DNA of 64,000 bases from Bin75 sp965223955 (GCA_965223955.1 OZ245029.1:1550001-1614000), one strand, 5' to 3'. Positions 33,791 through 43,498 are shown, counted from the stretch's first letter. Notes: a model not told the origin generated them from the sequence alone. Numbers and translations: made by a program.

Positions 33791-35387
33791 GCCTGGCTCC
33801 TTTGCGTCGCGTTGAAAACGTGGTGTCAATCGCGGATGGTTTGTGGAAAAAGCGAGCAAACGATAACAAAACCAAGGCCATTATAACACAGGCCCACGCA
33901 AACACATCGCCAAATCGTGTATACAACGTCGAGGGTGTGCTCAGGGGGATCGATCCGATGATGGCGTGTTCGGTAAAAATGGGCGTCGCCATAAGAATGC
34001 GTCCGGTCGGATCGATCAATCCGGACACGCCGGTATTGGCGGCGCGGGCAAACGCCATACGGTTTTCGACGGCGCGAAAGACCACCATCCCGAAATGTTG
34101 GTGTGGGGCGACGGTGTGCCCGAACCAGGCGTCATTGGTGATCGTGACCAAAAAATTGGCGCCTTCGTTGGCGAGTTGCCGCACAAGATCCGGAAAAATG
34201 ACTTCATAGCAAATGGCGACCCCGAACCGGGTCTGCCGTTGGTCCGGCCCACGTACAAAGGAAAGCAGGATCGGGCCCGGTCCCGGCTGAAAATCGCCGA
34301 TGCCGACGACCAACTTGTCCAGGAAAAAGAGAATCCGTTCCAGTGGTATGTATTCACCGAAGGGGACGAGATGTTGCTTGTCGTACCGGCCGGTGATGTC
34401 CCCGGCGGAGTTCAGGATGTACGCGCTGTTCAGCAGGTACGGGGTGCCGTCGCTTGCACGCCTGAGAGCCGGACTTCCAAACACGAGCGGCACTCGGGAG
34501 TCTTTCGTCATCTCAGTCACCAGCGATCGATAGCCTGGCTCTTGTTCGAACATAAAAGGCGTGGCTGCTTCAGGCCAAAGGATCAGATCGGACTTGGGAC
34601 TGACGGCTTCCGTGAGCCGGTGATATCGTTCCAACGTTTCCACGCGATAGGCCGAGTCCCATTTATGCGCTTGATCGATATTGGCTTGAACGACCCCGAT
34701 GGTGAGTCTGTCCGAAGGAGGAAGATGAAGTTGATTCAGCCCATAGAGCCAGACCCCGAGGATGGCCGCAGCGGCCGAGGCGAGCGGAATCCAGGGCCGA
34801 AGGACGCGCTGCGATTTTTCGGCCCCAAACCAACGGAACAGGAGAAACAATGAGACGTTCACCAGCACGATGAGAAATGACACGCCGTAGACGCCGGTGA
34901 TGTTTGCGACCTGAATAAGAGGCAGCCGTTGAAATTGGGAGTAGCCTAACAATCCCCATGGCAATCCGCTGAATGCGTGGGTGCGCACGTACTCCAGAGA
35001 GACCCACAAACAGGGTGCCGCTATCCAGGCTGCGGCAGCCCATCGTTGTTCCAGCCGGATAAACCCCCAGGCATACAGGCCGACGTACAGCCCCAGGTAC
35101 CCCGCTAATACAAGCATGAGCAGGATGCTGATGGGGAGGGGGACTTTGCCATAGAGATGCATGGCGATCACCACCCAATACATCGTGCCGGTAAACGCCA
35201 GAAAGCCCGCTAGCCATCCGCGCAAAAAGGCCTGACCCGTCGTGGCGCCGATCAGCACCCGGTGAAGGGGCAGGAGGGCAACCCAGGCGAACAGACCCCA
35301 GGGAACCCCTTCAACCAGATTGGAAACGGACAGCGAATACGCCGTGCCCGCCAGCAGACAATAGAACCACACACGCGTTTTTGACAT
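33783..35387 (-). CDS. lnt: Apolipoprotein N-acyltransferase
   Basis: 534 aa. Adds the third acyl chain to lipoproteins in the inner membrane, a prerequisite for Lol export. An N-terminal membrane domain of about six helices (to about 215) is followed by a periplasmic nitrilase-like domain with the Glu-Lys-Cys triad: E in LWPEAATPF, K in YDKQHLVPFGEY and C in GVAICYEVIFPD, then a last helix near the C-terminus. It overlaps prfB by 8 bp and lies in the same minus-strand cluster as lolC and lolD, so lipoprotein maturation and export genes are grouped here. Confidence 0.95.
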   Translation of the reverse strand: MSKTRVWFYCLLAGTAYSLSVSNLVEGVPWGLFAWVALLPLHRVLIGATTGQAFLRGWLAGFLAFTGTMYWVVIAMHLYGKVPLPISILLMLVLAGYLGLYVGLYAWGFIRLEQRWAAAAWIAAPCLWVSLEYVRTHAFSGLPWGLLGYSQFQRLPLIQVANITGVYGVSFLIVLVNVSLFLLFRWFGAEKSQRVLRPWIPLASAAAAILGVWLYGLNQLHLPPSDRLTIGVVQANIDQAHKWDSAYRVETLERYHRLTEAVSPKSDLILWPEAATPFMFEQEPGYRSLVTEMTKDSRVPLVFGSPALRRASDGTPYLLNSAYILNSAGDITGRYDKQHLVPFGEYIPLERILFFLDKLVVGIGDFQPGPGPILLSFVRGPDQRQTRFGVAICYEVIFPDLVRQLANEGANFLVTITNDAWFGHTVAPHQHFGMVVFRAVENRMAFARAANTGVSGLIDPTGRILMATPIFTEHAIIGSIPLSTPSTLYTRFGDVFAWACVIMALVLLSFARFFHKPSAIDTTFSTRRKGARHA

Positions 35388-35715
35388 AAGACGGTACAGT
35401 AGGGAAAACTACCGGTTGTTGCAAGGAAGACCCGTTCTCGGGTTGAGATCCCCGTGAATGCCGATCGTCGCTGGTATGAAAATAGCCCGAATCTGTCATT
35501 CCGACCCCCCCCTGTCATTCCCGACGTTAGTAATCGGGAATCCAGAGTCTTTGATCTTCACGGACGAAGGAAAAAGAAAAGGCACTGGATCCCCGATCAG
35601 ATCGGGGACAGGCGTCGGGGACAAGCGTCAAGGATGACAGGAGGGGATGTCGAGGAGGACGCCGGAAACAGCCCCTTCATTCTGTCAACGAATCAGTGAC
35701 CATTTCCAGCGGCTT
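35388..35715. repeat. Family B and D repeats in an intergenic region
   Basis: TGTCATTCCCGACGTTAG...AATCGGGAATCCAGAG (35512-35545), a GATCCCCGATCAGATCGGGGACAGG unit (35588-35615) and TTCATTCTGTCAACGAATCAG (35678-35698). Same palindrome families as at 7771, 8600, 13905, 18478 and 39955. No gene is seen. Confidence 0.65.
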
Positions 35716-37080
35716 TCAAAACAGGCCGATGGCGTGAAGCAGGACAATCGAAACCGCTATGGGAGCGATCACGCGGATTGAGACGTACCAGAGGGAATAG
35801 CCGACTTCACTGTTCATGTTGAGTTCCGCCCGGCTCATGTGTTTGGACATCACCCAACCGGCGAAGATGGCCATGCAGACCCCGCCTGCCGGTAGCATGA
35901 GGTTCGAGGTGAGAAAGTCGAGGTGCTCGAAAAAGGTCAGCCCCAACACCTTGACGTCCGCCCAGACGTTGAATGAAAAGACCGTGCCGAATCCCAAGAG
36001 CCATGTGGCGAGTCCGATCCACAAGGCGGCCGCGTGACGGGTCATGTTGAACTTTTCGATCATCATGGTGACCGCCGGTTCGACCAATGAAATGGATGAG
36101 GTCCAGGCGGCAATCAGGAGCAACACGAAAAAAAGTGTTCCGAAGAACGTTCCTCCGGTCATGTTGCCGAAGGCCACGGGGAGGGTTTTAAAAATGAGAC
36201 TGGGCCCGGCTCCGGGTGTGAGGGCATTGGCAAAGACGATCGGGAATATGGCCATGCCGGCGATGAGGGCCACCATGGTGTCGGCGACGGCGATGGCCAC
36301 GGAAGTGCCGGCAATGGACGTGCCTTTGGGCACGTAGGATCCATAGACCATGATGCAGCCCATGCCCAGGCTCAAAGTAAAAAACGCGTGGCCCAGGGCC
36401 GTGAGCATGCTGGTGCCTGAAAAGTGGCTGAAGTCGGGTGTGAATAAAAAGGCGAGCCCTTTCATGAAGTAGCCGGTGGTCATGGCGTAGCCCAAAAGAA
36501 CGAGCAGCAGCACAACCAGCGCCGGCATGAGATAGGTAACGGCTTTTTCCAAGCCATGCCGTACCCCCCGGGCGACGATGGTCATGGTGATGAGCATGAA
36601 TGCCGTATGCCAACCCACCTGGACCAGGGGATTTCCGACAAAGTCTCCAAAGAGGCTCGTGGCACCCTCTCCGCTGAGGCCCGAGAAATCACCGGTGGCT
36701 GCATGAAAAATATACCCGATGGTCCATCCGCCGATGACGCTGTAATAAGACAGGATCAGGAGGCCGGCCAAGGTGCCGGACCACCCGATGAGTTGCCAGC
36801 CTTGGCTCGCGTTCGTTTCCGCGGCCAGAACCCGCATGGTATTGACAGGCGTTCGTTTGCCGCGACGTCCGAGCATCACTTCCGCCATCATCAGCGGAAT
36901 GCCCAAGGCAGCCACACAGAGGATATAGACGAATACAAAGGCGCTACCCCCGTTTTCCCCTGTAATGTAGGGAAATTTCCAAATATTCCCGAGGCCGACG
37001 GCAGAGCCGGTAGCCGCCATGATAAAGGCTAACCGGGAAGACCATTGGCCATGGATCGATTGTTCGTCGTGCGTGACCAT
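35716..37080 (-). CDS. Sodium-dependent transporter, neurotransmitter:sodium symporter family
   Basis: 454 aa, about twelve transmembrane helices. NSS (SNF) family; bacterial members take up amino acids with Na+. The family start block WSSRLAFIMAATGSAVGLGNIWKFPY carries the Na+- and substrate-site residues of helix 1, followed by NGGSAFVFVY. The ATG at 37080 (MVTHDEQ) is chosen because the longer frame (to 37362) runs through a REP-like GC hairpin at 37118-37139 and lacks homology. The substrate is unknown. Divergent from the ThyX-like gene. Confidence 0.9.
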   Translation of the reverse strand: MVTHDEQSIHGQWSSRLAFIMAATGSAVGLGNIWKFPYITGENGGSAFVFVYILCVAALGIPLMMAEVMLGRRGKRTPVNTMRVLAAETNASQGWQLIGWSGTLAGLLILSYYSVIGGWTIGYIFHAATGDFSGLSGEGATSLFGDFVGNPLVQVGWHTAFMLITMTIVARGVRHGLEKAVTYLMPALVVLLLVLLGYAMTTGYFMKGLAFLFTPDFSHFSGTSMLTALGHAFFTLSLGMGCIMVYGSYVPKGTSIAGTSVAIAVADTMVALIAGMAIFPIVFANALTPGAGPSLIFKTLPVAFGNMTGGTFFGTLFFVLLLIAAWTSSISLVEPAVTMMIEKFNMTRHAAALWIGLATWLLGFGTVFSFNVWADVKVLGLTFFEHLDFLTSNLMLPAGGVCMAIFAGWVMSKHMSRAELNMNSEVGYSLWYVSIRVIAPIAVSIVLLHAIGLF

Positions 37081-37117
37081 ACCCGCGCTCTTTTCGGTTT
37101 TTCCGATGCGTCCGTAG

Positions 37118-37139
37118 GGGCCGGCCTGTGTGCCGGCCC
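37118..37139. repeat. GC-rich hairpin repeat
   Basis: GGGCCGGC-CTGTGT-GCCGGCCC, a perfect 8-bp stem between the divergent transporter and ThyX-like genes. Resembles the common GTAGGGGCCGGCC-type dispersed bacterial repeat. Confidence 0.65.
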
Positions 37140-37339
37140 GGGTTCCCCCAAGGCATTTTCCGTATTGGGTATGGAGTGTAGCCATCCGAGTCTCACGTTT
37201 CAAGGGGCTTTCGTGACGTTGTGGTGAAGACGTGAGGACAGAGGAACCCGTACGACTTGAGATTGGACTGGTTGCCTGACTATAGTGAACTGCCTCAAGC
37301 AGGTTTACTGGATTCGGCAAGAGAAGAAACACGTCATTC

Positions 37340-38833
37340 ATGTCCGTCGAGGAAAAAAACACACGCCGGGTGGTCGTCCTCGCGCCGATGCCGCCCGAAA
37401 AAGCGGCCTATGCCCTTGCGCGGTACAGCCGTTCCCCGGATTCCATTGAAGACAGTTTGCAATGGGTCCATGGACACTCGTCCGAGAAGTTTTGGGAGCA
37501 ATTCTATTTTGCCTATGGCCATGCGTCGATCGCCGATCTCGGGCACGTGACCGTGTGCCTGGAAGGCATTTCCGAATTGGCGGCCATTCGCCTGGAAGAT
37601 GAACCGCTGTGGGACGGACAGGCCAAGTCCAGCCGGTATCAGAACTTTGCCGTGTCCGGCTGTTACGTGCCGTCAACCATCCGGGATTCCGAACCCGAGG
37701 CGTTCTATCGCGGGATTCTCGGCAGCCTGTTCAATTTCTATCGAACGTTCCATGATCCGCTGCTCGAATATCTTCAACGGCACTATCCCAGACCCGATTC
37801 CATGAGCGAGGCGAATTACGGTCGAACCCTGGCCGCGCGTGCCTACGACGTCACTCGTTATCTGTTGCCCCTCGCCTCCACGACGAACGTTGGACAGGTG
37901 GTGAGTATCCGGACGCTGGAAAAACAGATCACCCGGTTCTTATCGACGCAGCTTCCCGAACTCCAGGCTCTAGGCCAGGAGTTGAAAGAAGCCTGCGCGA
38001 AAGCCCCCTCGAACGTGTGGGGCGAGTTGTGCGGCGAGACCGGGAAACCCGCGGAGCCGCTCGCGCCGACGTTGGCCCGTCACGCCAAGGCCAACGAGTA
38101 CCAAACGGAGGTCTATCGTGATCTGTCGAAGCACGCCAAGAAAATCCTGCACAAGGCGGGCCTGGATCTGCCGTCGGCGTGGGCCGATCAAGTGGTGCCG
38201 GTCGATCTCGTCGAGCCGCATTCGCTGATGGATGAACTGGTCACGAGTGTGTTGTATCGCGTCAGTCATGCGCCGTATCGCCGGATTCTGGAATTGGTGC
38301 GGGAGTGGTCGGAGAAGGAAAAGCAGGAGACCCTTGACGTGGCCTTGCACCGTCGCGGGCCCTATGACGAGTTGATCAAGGAGTTTCGATGCGGCTATCC
38401 CCTTATCTTCGACGTGTTGATGGATATCGGAGGATGGCGGGATCTGCACCGGCATCGACGGTGCCAGCAGATCCAACAAAATTTTACCACCGTGCATGGA
38501 TATGAGATTCCGCATCCGTTGTATGAGGCCAAACTGGATCGAGAGTATCAAATGGCCATGGACGCGGTTCGACACGATATCGAACGGCTGCGGGGCATGG
38601 ATCAGGAAGCCTCGATTTACGCGATTCCCTTCGGGTTCAAGGTTCGATGTGTCTTTAAAATGGACTATGCCCAAGCGGAATATCTGTGCCAGCTCCGGTC
38701 AGGGGTCAAAGGCCATTGGTCCTACCGCACGGTGGCCTGGGAAATGAAACAGCAAATCATGAAACAGTATCCGTATCTGGGCGAATTGATTGCCGCCACC
38801 CCACCCGACGTCGAGGATACGCTGAGGCGCTGA
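37340..38833 (+). CDS. Tandem-domain ThyX-like protein (FAD-dependent thymidylate synthase family)
   Basis: 497 aa, about twice the usual ThyX length. The N-terminal half has ThyX landmarks: GHASIADLGHVTVCLEGIS (60-78), SSRYQNF (97-103) where ThyX has S-x-RY, and RYLLPLASTTNVGQVVSIR (173-191). It lacks the RHR signature at the expected place. The C-terminal half has LHRHRRCQQ (RHR at 371-373) but no S-x-RY, and ends with KMDYAQAEYLCQLRSG and GHWSYRTVAWEM. The signature is thus divided between two copies. Classical ThyX methylates dUMP with FAD and folate; whether this does is uncertain. No thyA or other thymidylate gene is in the window. ATG 37340 is used. Confidence 0.8.
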   Translation: MSVEEKNTRRVVVLAPMPPEKAAYALARYSRSPDSIEDSLQWVHGHSSEKFWEQFYFAYGHASIADLGHVTVCLEGISELAAIRLEDEPLWDGQAKSSRYQNFAVSGCYVPSTIRDSEPEAFYRGILGSLFNFYRTFHDPLLEYLQRHYPRPDSMSEANYGRTLAARAYDVTRYLLPLASTTNVGQVVSIRTLEKQITRFLSTQLPELQALGQELKEACAKAPSNVWGELCGETGKPAEPLAPTLARHAKANEYQTEVYRDLSKHAKKILHKAGLDLPSAWADQVVPVDLVEPHSLMDELVTSVLYRVSHAPYRRILELVREWSEKEKQETLDVALHRRGPYDELIKEFRCGYPLIFDVLMDIGGWRDLHRHRRCQQIQQNFTTVHGYEIPHPLYEAKLDREYQMAMDAVRHDIERLRGMDQEASIYAIPFGFKVRCVFKMDYAQAEYLCQLRSGVKGHWSYRTVAWEMKQQIMKQYPYLGELIAATPPDVEDTLRR

Positions 38834-38896
38834 GCCGCGTGGCGCGCACTTCAGGGCACCTTACTTTTTTGTACGAAAGAGGAACGTGGTCACAGC

Positions 38897-39922
38897 ATGA
38901 GTCAAGAACAGACGATCGAACAAGCCCTTCTCAGAGGGGAGTGGGACGCGGTGATCGACGCCGCGACTCACTGGACGCAGAGTGAGGCCGCCGGGCCCAG
39001 GGCGTTTTTTGCCTTGAATGCCATGTACCTGTTGAAAGGCGAATTTGCCTTGGCGTGGCAGATGTATGCGAAGTCGTTACAGGACGAGGCGGATATTGCG
39101 GACGTCCGCGAATGGATTGATCGCCTGAGCAAGACGTATCCGGAGGAAGGCTACGTGCATTTGCTCCATGGTATGTTTCTGGCGCAGTCCGGCCAATCGG
39201 AGCAGTCGATCAAGAGTTACCAAACGGCGATGGAATTGGCCCCCGACTCGCCCTTTCCCCATTTTTTTCTGGCTCAGATTTATCAACGGATGGCCCAAAC
39301 GGATAAGGCCATCAAGGCCTATCGCCAAGCCGTCAAATTGGATCCGGCTTATTTAGCCGCTCGATTGAACCTGGGCGTGGCGTATCAGGAACACGGCCAG
39401 TTGGAAATGGCCATTCCCCAGTATCGAGAACTGATCAAACTCGCACCCGATGATGCGTTGGGATACGTGAATTTAGCCTGTGCGCTTGCCGAACAGGGAA
39501 AGATCGACGCGGCCATTCGTGAATATAAAACCGCGCTGACGCTCAATCCGGACGACGTGGAGGTGCACTATGCGTTGGCCGGGACCTGCGAACAAAAAGG
39601 TCGGCGCGACCTCGCCCTGCGGGAATATCAGGAAGCCTTGCGAATCAAGCCGGACTTCGGACCGGCTGCGACGGAAGTGGGGTGGATGTTATTGGAAAAG
39701 GGGCAGGTTGATTCAGCTCTCGATAGTTTTAACGTTGCGCTCAAGGCCAATCCCAACGACGCGCGGGCCATGTTTGGCGTGGGGCGAGTCTATGATCTCA
39801 AACGCAAACCCGACATTGCGGGGGATCATTATCAACAAGCCCTGAAACTGGAAAACGATCCTTCAAAGAAAACCGCCATCTTGAATTTTATCGACAAGAT
39901 CGTGGGCGGGTATCACGATTGA
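38897..39922 (+). CDS. TPR repeat protein
   Basis: 341 aa, largely tetratricopeptide repeats (at least seven between about 70 and 320, for example AYLAARLNLGVAYQEHGQLE). No signal peptide and no catalytic domain, so a cytoplasmic scaffold or assembly factor. ATG 38897 is 63 bp downstream of the ThyX-like gene and may be co-transcribed with it. Function unknown. Confidence 0.85.
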   Translation: MSQEQTIEQALLRGEWDAVIDAATHWTQSEAAGPRAFFALNAMYLLKGEFALAWQMYAKSLQDEADIADVREWIDRLSKTYPEEGYVHLLHGMFLAQSGQSEQSIKSYQTAMELAPDSPFPHFFLAQIYQRMAQTDKAIKAYRQAVKLDPAYLAARLNLGVAYQEHGQLEMAIPQYRELIKLAPDDALGYVNLACALAEQGKIDAAIREYKTALTLNPDDVEVHYALAGTCEQKGRRDLALREYQEALRIKPDFGPAATEVGWMLLEKGQVDSALDSFNVALKANPNDARAMFGVGRVYDLKRKPDIAGDHYQQALKLENDPSKKTAILNFIDKIVGGYHD

Positions 39923-40305
39923 GGGGGCGGGCCTTAAGCGGTCTTCTCCCTGCTGTCATTCCCGACATCTTTTAATCGGGAATCCAGGGTCTTTGCTTTT
40001 TCCTTCGTCCGTCAAGACAACGACACTGGATTCCCGCTTTCGCAGGAATTGTAGATGTTCAATAATTCGTTGACAGAATGAAGGGACAACGACACCAGAA
40101 TTGTCATTCTGAGCCGGAGGCGAAGAATCTCGTCGTTTCAACAACAAGCGCCCAAAAAGCAGATCCTTCGCGTTGCTCAGGATGACCATTTGGTATTGTG
40201 TGCCGGATGAAGGATTCCCACTATTCTCTAGCGACAATTGTCAACGAATGACTGAACACATACAGGAATGACAGAGAGAGAATGTTCAGGGCCAGCGCGC
40301 CTTCT
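39923..40305. repeat. Cluster of family B and D repeats
   Basis: Includes GTCATTCCCGACATC...AATCGGGAATCCAGGG (39954-39990), GGATTCCCGCTTTCGCAGGAATTG (40028-40050), TTCGTTGACAGAATGAAGG (40066-40084), a GTCATTCTGAGCC...GAATCTCG unit (40099-40130) and TTGTCAACGAATGACTGAAC (40229-40262). No gene. Confidence 0.7.
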
Positions 40306-40575
40306 TTAGAGTTCCTGGAGGGATTGCCGGAGCATGGACATCTGTTGGGAGGAATCGCCGATTTTCTTTAATTCTGTTTTGAGTTGGTCTTTGAGGTAAG
40401 AGGAATAGCCTATCCGGTCCAGGAAAAATTCCAGAAATTGACCACCCAACAACGTGCTTTTCTTTTTTAATTCTTCCACGTCCTCGTCACTGATCGGCAC
40501 GTACGTACTCCCGATGTGCAGGATGACCTTGTAATAATCTCCTTCGCCGCGCCGCTCGAATCGCAATCCGTGCAT
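40306..40575 (-). CDS. Small conserved hypothetical protein
   Basis: 89 aa, no signal peptide or membrane helix, predicted alpha-helical after a short beta start (LRFERRGEGDYYKVILHIG). Charged helix DEDVEELKKKSTLLGG and LKDQLKTELKKIGDS suggest a small scaffold. Not recognised. It is a single minus-strand gene between a repeat cluster and a gene-poor gap. Confidence 0.6.
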   Translation of the reverse strand: MHGLRFERRGEGDYYKVILHIGSTYVPISDEDVEELKKKSTLLGGQFLEFFLDRIGYSSYLKDQLKTELKKIGDSSQQMSMLRQSLQEL

Positions 40576-40946
40576 GGTCGTGTCTTCAGCTCCTCAGGCT
40601 AGTGAACCGAGCCGCATTGTATGCAAACCGGCGAGGCGATGACAAGGGATGAACGTTTTCGGCTCAGGGCAATAGCAAGTCGGAGAATGCCTGGCGTCGG
40701 CTGGTCTCCACCATACGAGAGAATGGATAAATTCAGAAACCTTTGGCTCTCTCATCCAGGAGGAGTGCCCTCCACTGCCTTGACTCCGGTAAGGGTTCCA
40801 CGGAAAACTGCACGCGCGGAAGCGTAGGTCGCAATGCCGGGAAAGATGGCCATCAGCGACGTAGGTGGCAGCCATGTCGCTGATATTCCGTGGGCCGTTG
40901 AAGGGAAGAGTCTCATCTTAGCTTAGGATAAGGAGAAACAAGCCAC
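40576..40946. other. Gene-poor intergenic gap
   Basis: About 370 bp. An open frame of 93 codons on the minus strand (40594-40875) has no ribosome site and unusual composition, so it is not called. Nothing else is recognised. Confidence 0.45.
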
Positions 40947-41783
40947 ATGAACGAAGCGAACAGTGATCCGCGATATACGATGGGACGTGACAAAGAGGAG
41001 ACGGATCGCTTGATTCAGCAGTCGCGATTGTATGATGGTCTGACCAGGCAACTTTTCAACGACGCCGGCATCAGGAGCGGGATGAAGGTTCTCGATATTG
41101 GGAGTGGTGCCGGAGACGTCTCGCTCATTCTGGCCGAATTGGTCGGTCCGGAAGGGAAGGTCATAGGCGTGGATGGCAATGAGAAGATTCTCGAGACGGC
41201 CAGAGTACGGGTGAAGGAAGCAGGATTTGCCAACGTGGAATTCCTGGCGGGGGACGCCCGAATGCTGGAGTTAGCGGGCGACTTTGATGCCCTGGTTGGC
41301 CGGCTGGTCCTGATGTATATGGCCGACCCCGCAGCCGCCCTGAAACACCTGACCCAACGCCTGCGTCCGGGGGGCATCGTGGCCTTTGAGGAAGTGGACT
41401 TTACGTTCTTCCGGTCGTCTTCTCGTCCGGGTACGCCCCTGATGAATAAGCTGGTGGAGTGGTTGTTCGCCGTGTTTGAGCGTTCAGGGGCGCACGTGGC
41501 AATGGGTTCCGACCTGTACCGTACGTTTGTCGAAGCCGGATTGCCCGAGCCCGTCTTGCATTTTGAGGCTCCGATGGGCGGTTCGGAAACGTGGGCAGGG
41601 TATCCATACATCGCCAATTCCTTTCGAAGCCTTCTCCCGCTCCTGGAAGAGTTCGGTATTGCGACTGCCGAAGAGGTTGACGTCAATACGCTGGCCGAGC
41701 GGGTTCGAAAAGAAATCGTTGCCTCGAAACACCCGGCCGTCTTGGCGCCGCACGTCACCGCCCGGGCAAAGGTTGCGACGTAA
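40947..41783 (+). CDS. Class I SAM-dependent methyltransferase
   Basis: 278 aa. Motif I VLDIGSGAGDVSLILAELVG (about 48-67), acidic residue after beta-2 in VIGVDGNEKI, then AGDARML and LRPGGIVAFEEVDF: a complete Rossmann methyltransferase of the UbiE/Methyltransf_25 type. The C-terminal 90 residues form a lid that would set the substrate, which is unknown. ATG 40947 is preceded by AAGGAGAAACAAGCC. It is an isolated gene. Confidence 0.88.
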   Translation: MNEANSDPRYTMGRDKEETDRLIQQSRLYDGLTRQLFNDAGIRSGMKVLDIGSGAGDVSLILAELVGPEGKVIGVDGNEKILETARVRVKEAGFANVEFLAGDARMLELAGDFDALVGRLVLMYMADPAAALKHLTQRLRPGGIVAFEEVDFTFFRSSSRPGTPLMNKLVEWLFAVFERSGAHVAMGSDLYRTFVEAGLPEPVLHFEAPMGGSETWAGYPYIANSFRSLLPLLEEFGIATAEEVDVNTLAERVRKEIVASKHPAVLAPHVTARAKVAT

Positions 41784-41860
41784 GGACCTGTTGCGCATGA
41801 TCCCGGATAAGTGCAGCACCCGTTGGCGCTCCGCAGAGGCCGTACGTCTGGGCAGCCGGG

Positions 41861-41890
41861 GTAGGTCGGGTTAGCGTAGCGTAACCCGAC
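41861..41890. repeat. REP-like palindrome (family A)
   Basis: GTAGGTCGGGTTAGCG-TAG-CGTAACCCGAC; perfect arms. Confidence 0.8.
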
Positions 41891-41977
41891 AATCAGGAGG
41901 GGAGAGGGAGCATGGGGTTTGCCCCTCTGGCGTGCCCCGGGGTAGAGGCATGCGTAGGGGCTCCCGGCCAAGCCATC

Positions 41978-42253
41978 TTAGAGCAGTTTGACGAAAGCAA
42001 CCACCAGCGCAACAATCAGCGTGCCTTGCGCAATCATCGCCGTCACTATCCATTTCAACAAGTCGACTTTTGAGGCTTCAATTTTCGCTTCAAGCTTGGC
42101 CTTGATCGCCAGAATATCGACCTTGGTGGCCAGGTTGCTGTTGAGCAGTTGGACCTGCTCCTTGGCAAGGGCCTCGGCCTGTTGTTCCGTAAAGCCGCTT
42201 TCGGTCAGATGTTTGACAAATCGATGAGTATCAAAGGCAATCGCTTCATTCAT
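41978..42253 (-). CDS. DUF1640-like small coiled-coil membrane protein
   Basis: 91 aa. Starts FDTHRFVKHLTESGFTEQQAEALA, followed by a heptad-rich coiled coil (NLATKVDILAIKAKLEAKIEASK) and a single C-terminal transmembrane helix (about 70-90). This layout matches bacterial DUF1640/CCDC90-like proteins, which are frequent, small and of unknown function. It is enclosed by two family A REPs. Confidence 0.75.
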   Translation of the reverse strand: MNEAIAFDTHRFVKHLTESGFTEQQAEALAKEQVQLLNSNLATKVDILAIKAKLEAKIEASKVDLLKWIVTAMIAQGTLIVALVVAFVKLL

Positions 42254-42310
42254 GCCAGGATTGTAGTCCGCGACCTCACCAAATGCAATGCCTGTCTAAG
42301 CGTAGCCGAG

Positions 42311-42342
42311 GCAGGTCGGGTTAGCGTCGCGTAACCCGACAG
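42311..42342. repeat. REP-like palindrome (family A)
   Basis: GCAGGTCGGGTTAGCG-TCG-CGTAACCCGACAG, upstream of the small DUF1640-like gene. Confidence 0.8.
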
Positions 42343-42487
42343 CAGGGTTTGAGCCCAGCGCATTCTCTGTTCATGCCTTGGGGTGCAGGCAGCCGGCCTG
42401 CATGAGAGATTGCTACGAAAAGAGCCAACGCTACCCCGCACTGTCATGGCATGCAAAGAGTCAACGCCATTCCGAATCTGCTTTCTG

Positions 42488-43498
42488 TCATCCTCGCGCA
42501 CGCGGGAAGGTGGATTCACATTTGAAGTGCAACAGGTGGTTTCTAAAAACCTCGGCGGGCGTCTGATAGCCGAGACATTTCCGCGGGGTATTATTGTATA
42601 CCTGAACCAGATGCGTAAAGTGTTCATCGGAGAGAGCCACCAAGTCGGTCTTGCGGGGCAGGGTCCGGCGCAAGCGGCCGATGGCGTTTTCGACGCCGCC
42701 CTTTTGCCAGGGCGAGTGGGTCTCACAGAAGAAGGTTTCGAGGCCGAGCGTATGGAGGGCATAATGCCGCGCAAACTCCGTCCCGTTATCGAAGGTGATT
42801 GTTTGGCGCCACGTGGAGGGCAAGGGCGCGAGGAGGGTGGCGATGGCGTGGGCGATCGGCGCGGCGGCTTTGCCGGGGGGGCGCGCGGCGATCAGCAGGC
42901 GGGAGTGGCGCTCATGGAGGGTCAAGATGGCTTGGCCGTAGATCCGGAACAACATCAGATCGGCCTCCCAATGGCCCGGGGTACGGCGATCCGCGACCGC
43001 CGCCGGCCGCTCCGCCAGCGGGCGGCGCAGAGCGATAAAGGACGCCGGGCTGCGCCCCTTGTAGCAACGGCGCCCGCGTTTGGCTTTGGCCTGCGGCAGA
43101 TAGTGGCGCCAGGCGTACTCTGTTTTGCGGGCCATCTGCGCATAGATGAAGCGGTAGATGGTCTCGTGGGAGATGACCGGTCGGTGCTGCTCCCGAGCGA
43201 GGCGGCCGGCCACCTGTTGGGGGGACCAGCCGTGTTGAAGCTGCGCCAGGACCGTGGCGCGGAGCGTGCTGTCGCGGTCGAGCTTGGAGCCCTGCCAGCG
43301 GCGCGCCCGGGCTTGTTGGTCGGCATAGCCTGGGCGGTAGCCCTGGGTGGTGGACCCATTGCGGTTCAGCTCCCGAGCCACAGTCGATGGCGCGCGATCC
43401 AGAGTTGCCGCAATTTGGCGGATCGAGTGTCCCGTGGTGTGTAAGCGGGCCATTTCACAGCGGTCTTCAAGGGTGAGTTGTGTGTAGTAGCGTCCCAT
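42488..43498 (-). CDS. IS30-family transposase
   Basis: 336 aa. N-terminal helix-turn-helix (YYTQLTLEDRCEMARLHTTGHS to APSTVARELNRNG), central zone, and a DDE integrase core with HWEADLM, DNGTEFARH and HSPWQKGGVENAIGRLRR: the IS30 signature spacing. Appears intact. Unusually, the reading frame passes through the left terminal inverted repeat and ends in the flanking genomic palindrome, so the last residues (after about LLHFKCEST) and the TGA are partly supplied by host DNA. Confidence 0.93.
   Translation of the reverse strand: MGRYYTQLTLEDRCEMARLHTTGHSIRQIAATLDRAPSTVARELNRNGSTTQGYRPGYADQQARARRWQGSKLDRDSTLRATVLAQLQHGWSPQQVAGRLAREQHRPVISHETIYRFIYAQMARKTEYAWRHYLPQAKAKRGRRCYKGRSPASFIALRRPLAERPAAVADRRTPGHWEADLMLFRIYGQAILTLHERHSRLLIAARPPGKAAAPIAHAIATLLAPLPSTWRQTITFDNGTEFARHYALHTLGLETFFCETHSPWQKGGVENAIGRLRRTLPRKTDLVALSDEHFTHLVQVYNNTPRKCLGYQTPAEVFRNHLLHFKCESTFPRARG

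Noticed and set aside
37081..37362. N-terminal extension of the sodium-dependent transporter
   Set aside because: Passes through a GC hairpin repeat, lacks homology, and would precede the conserved first helix by over 100 residues.
40594..40875. 93-codon minus-strand open frame before the SAM methyltransferase
   Set aside because: No ribosome site, odd composition (many Trp/His/Cys), no recognisable motif.
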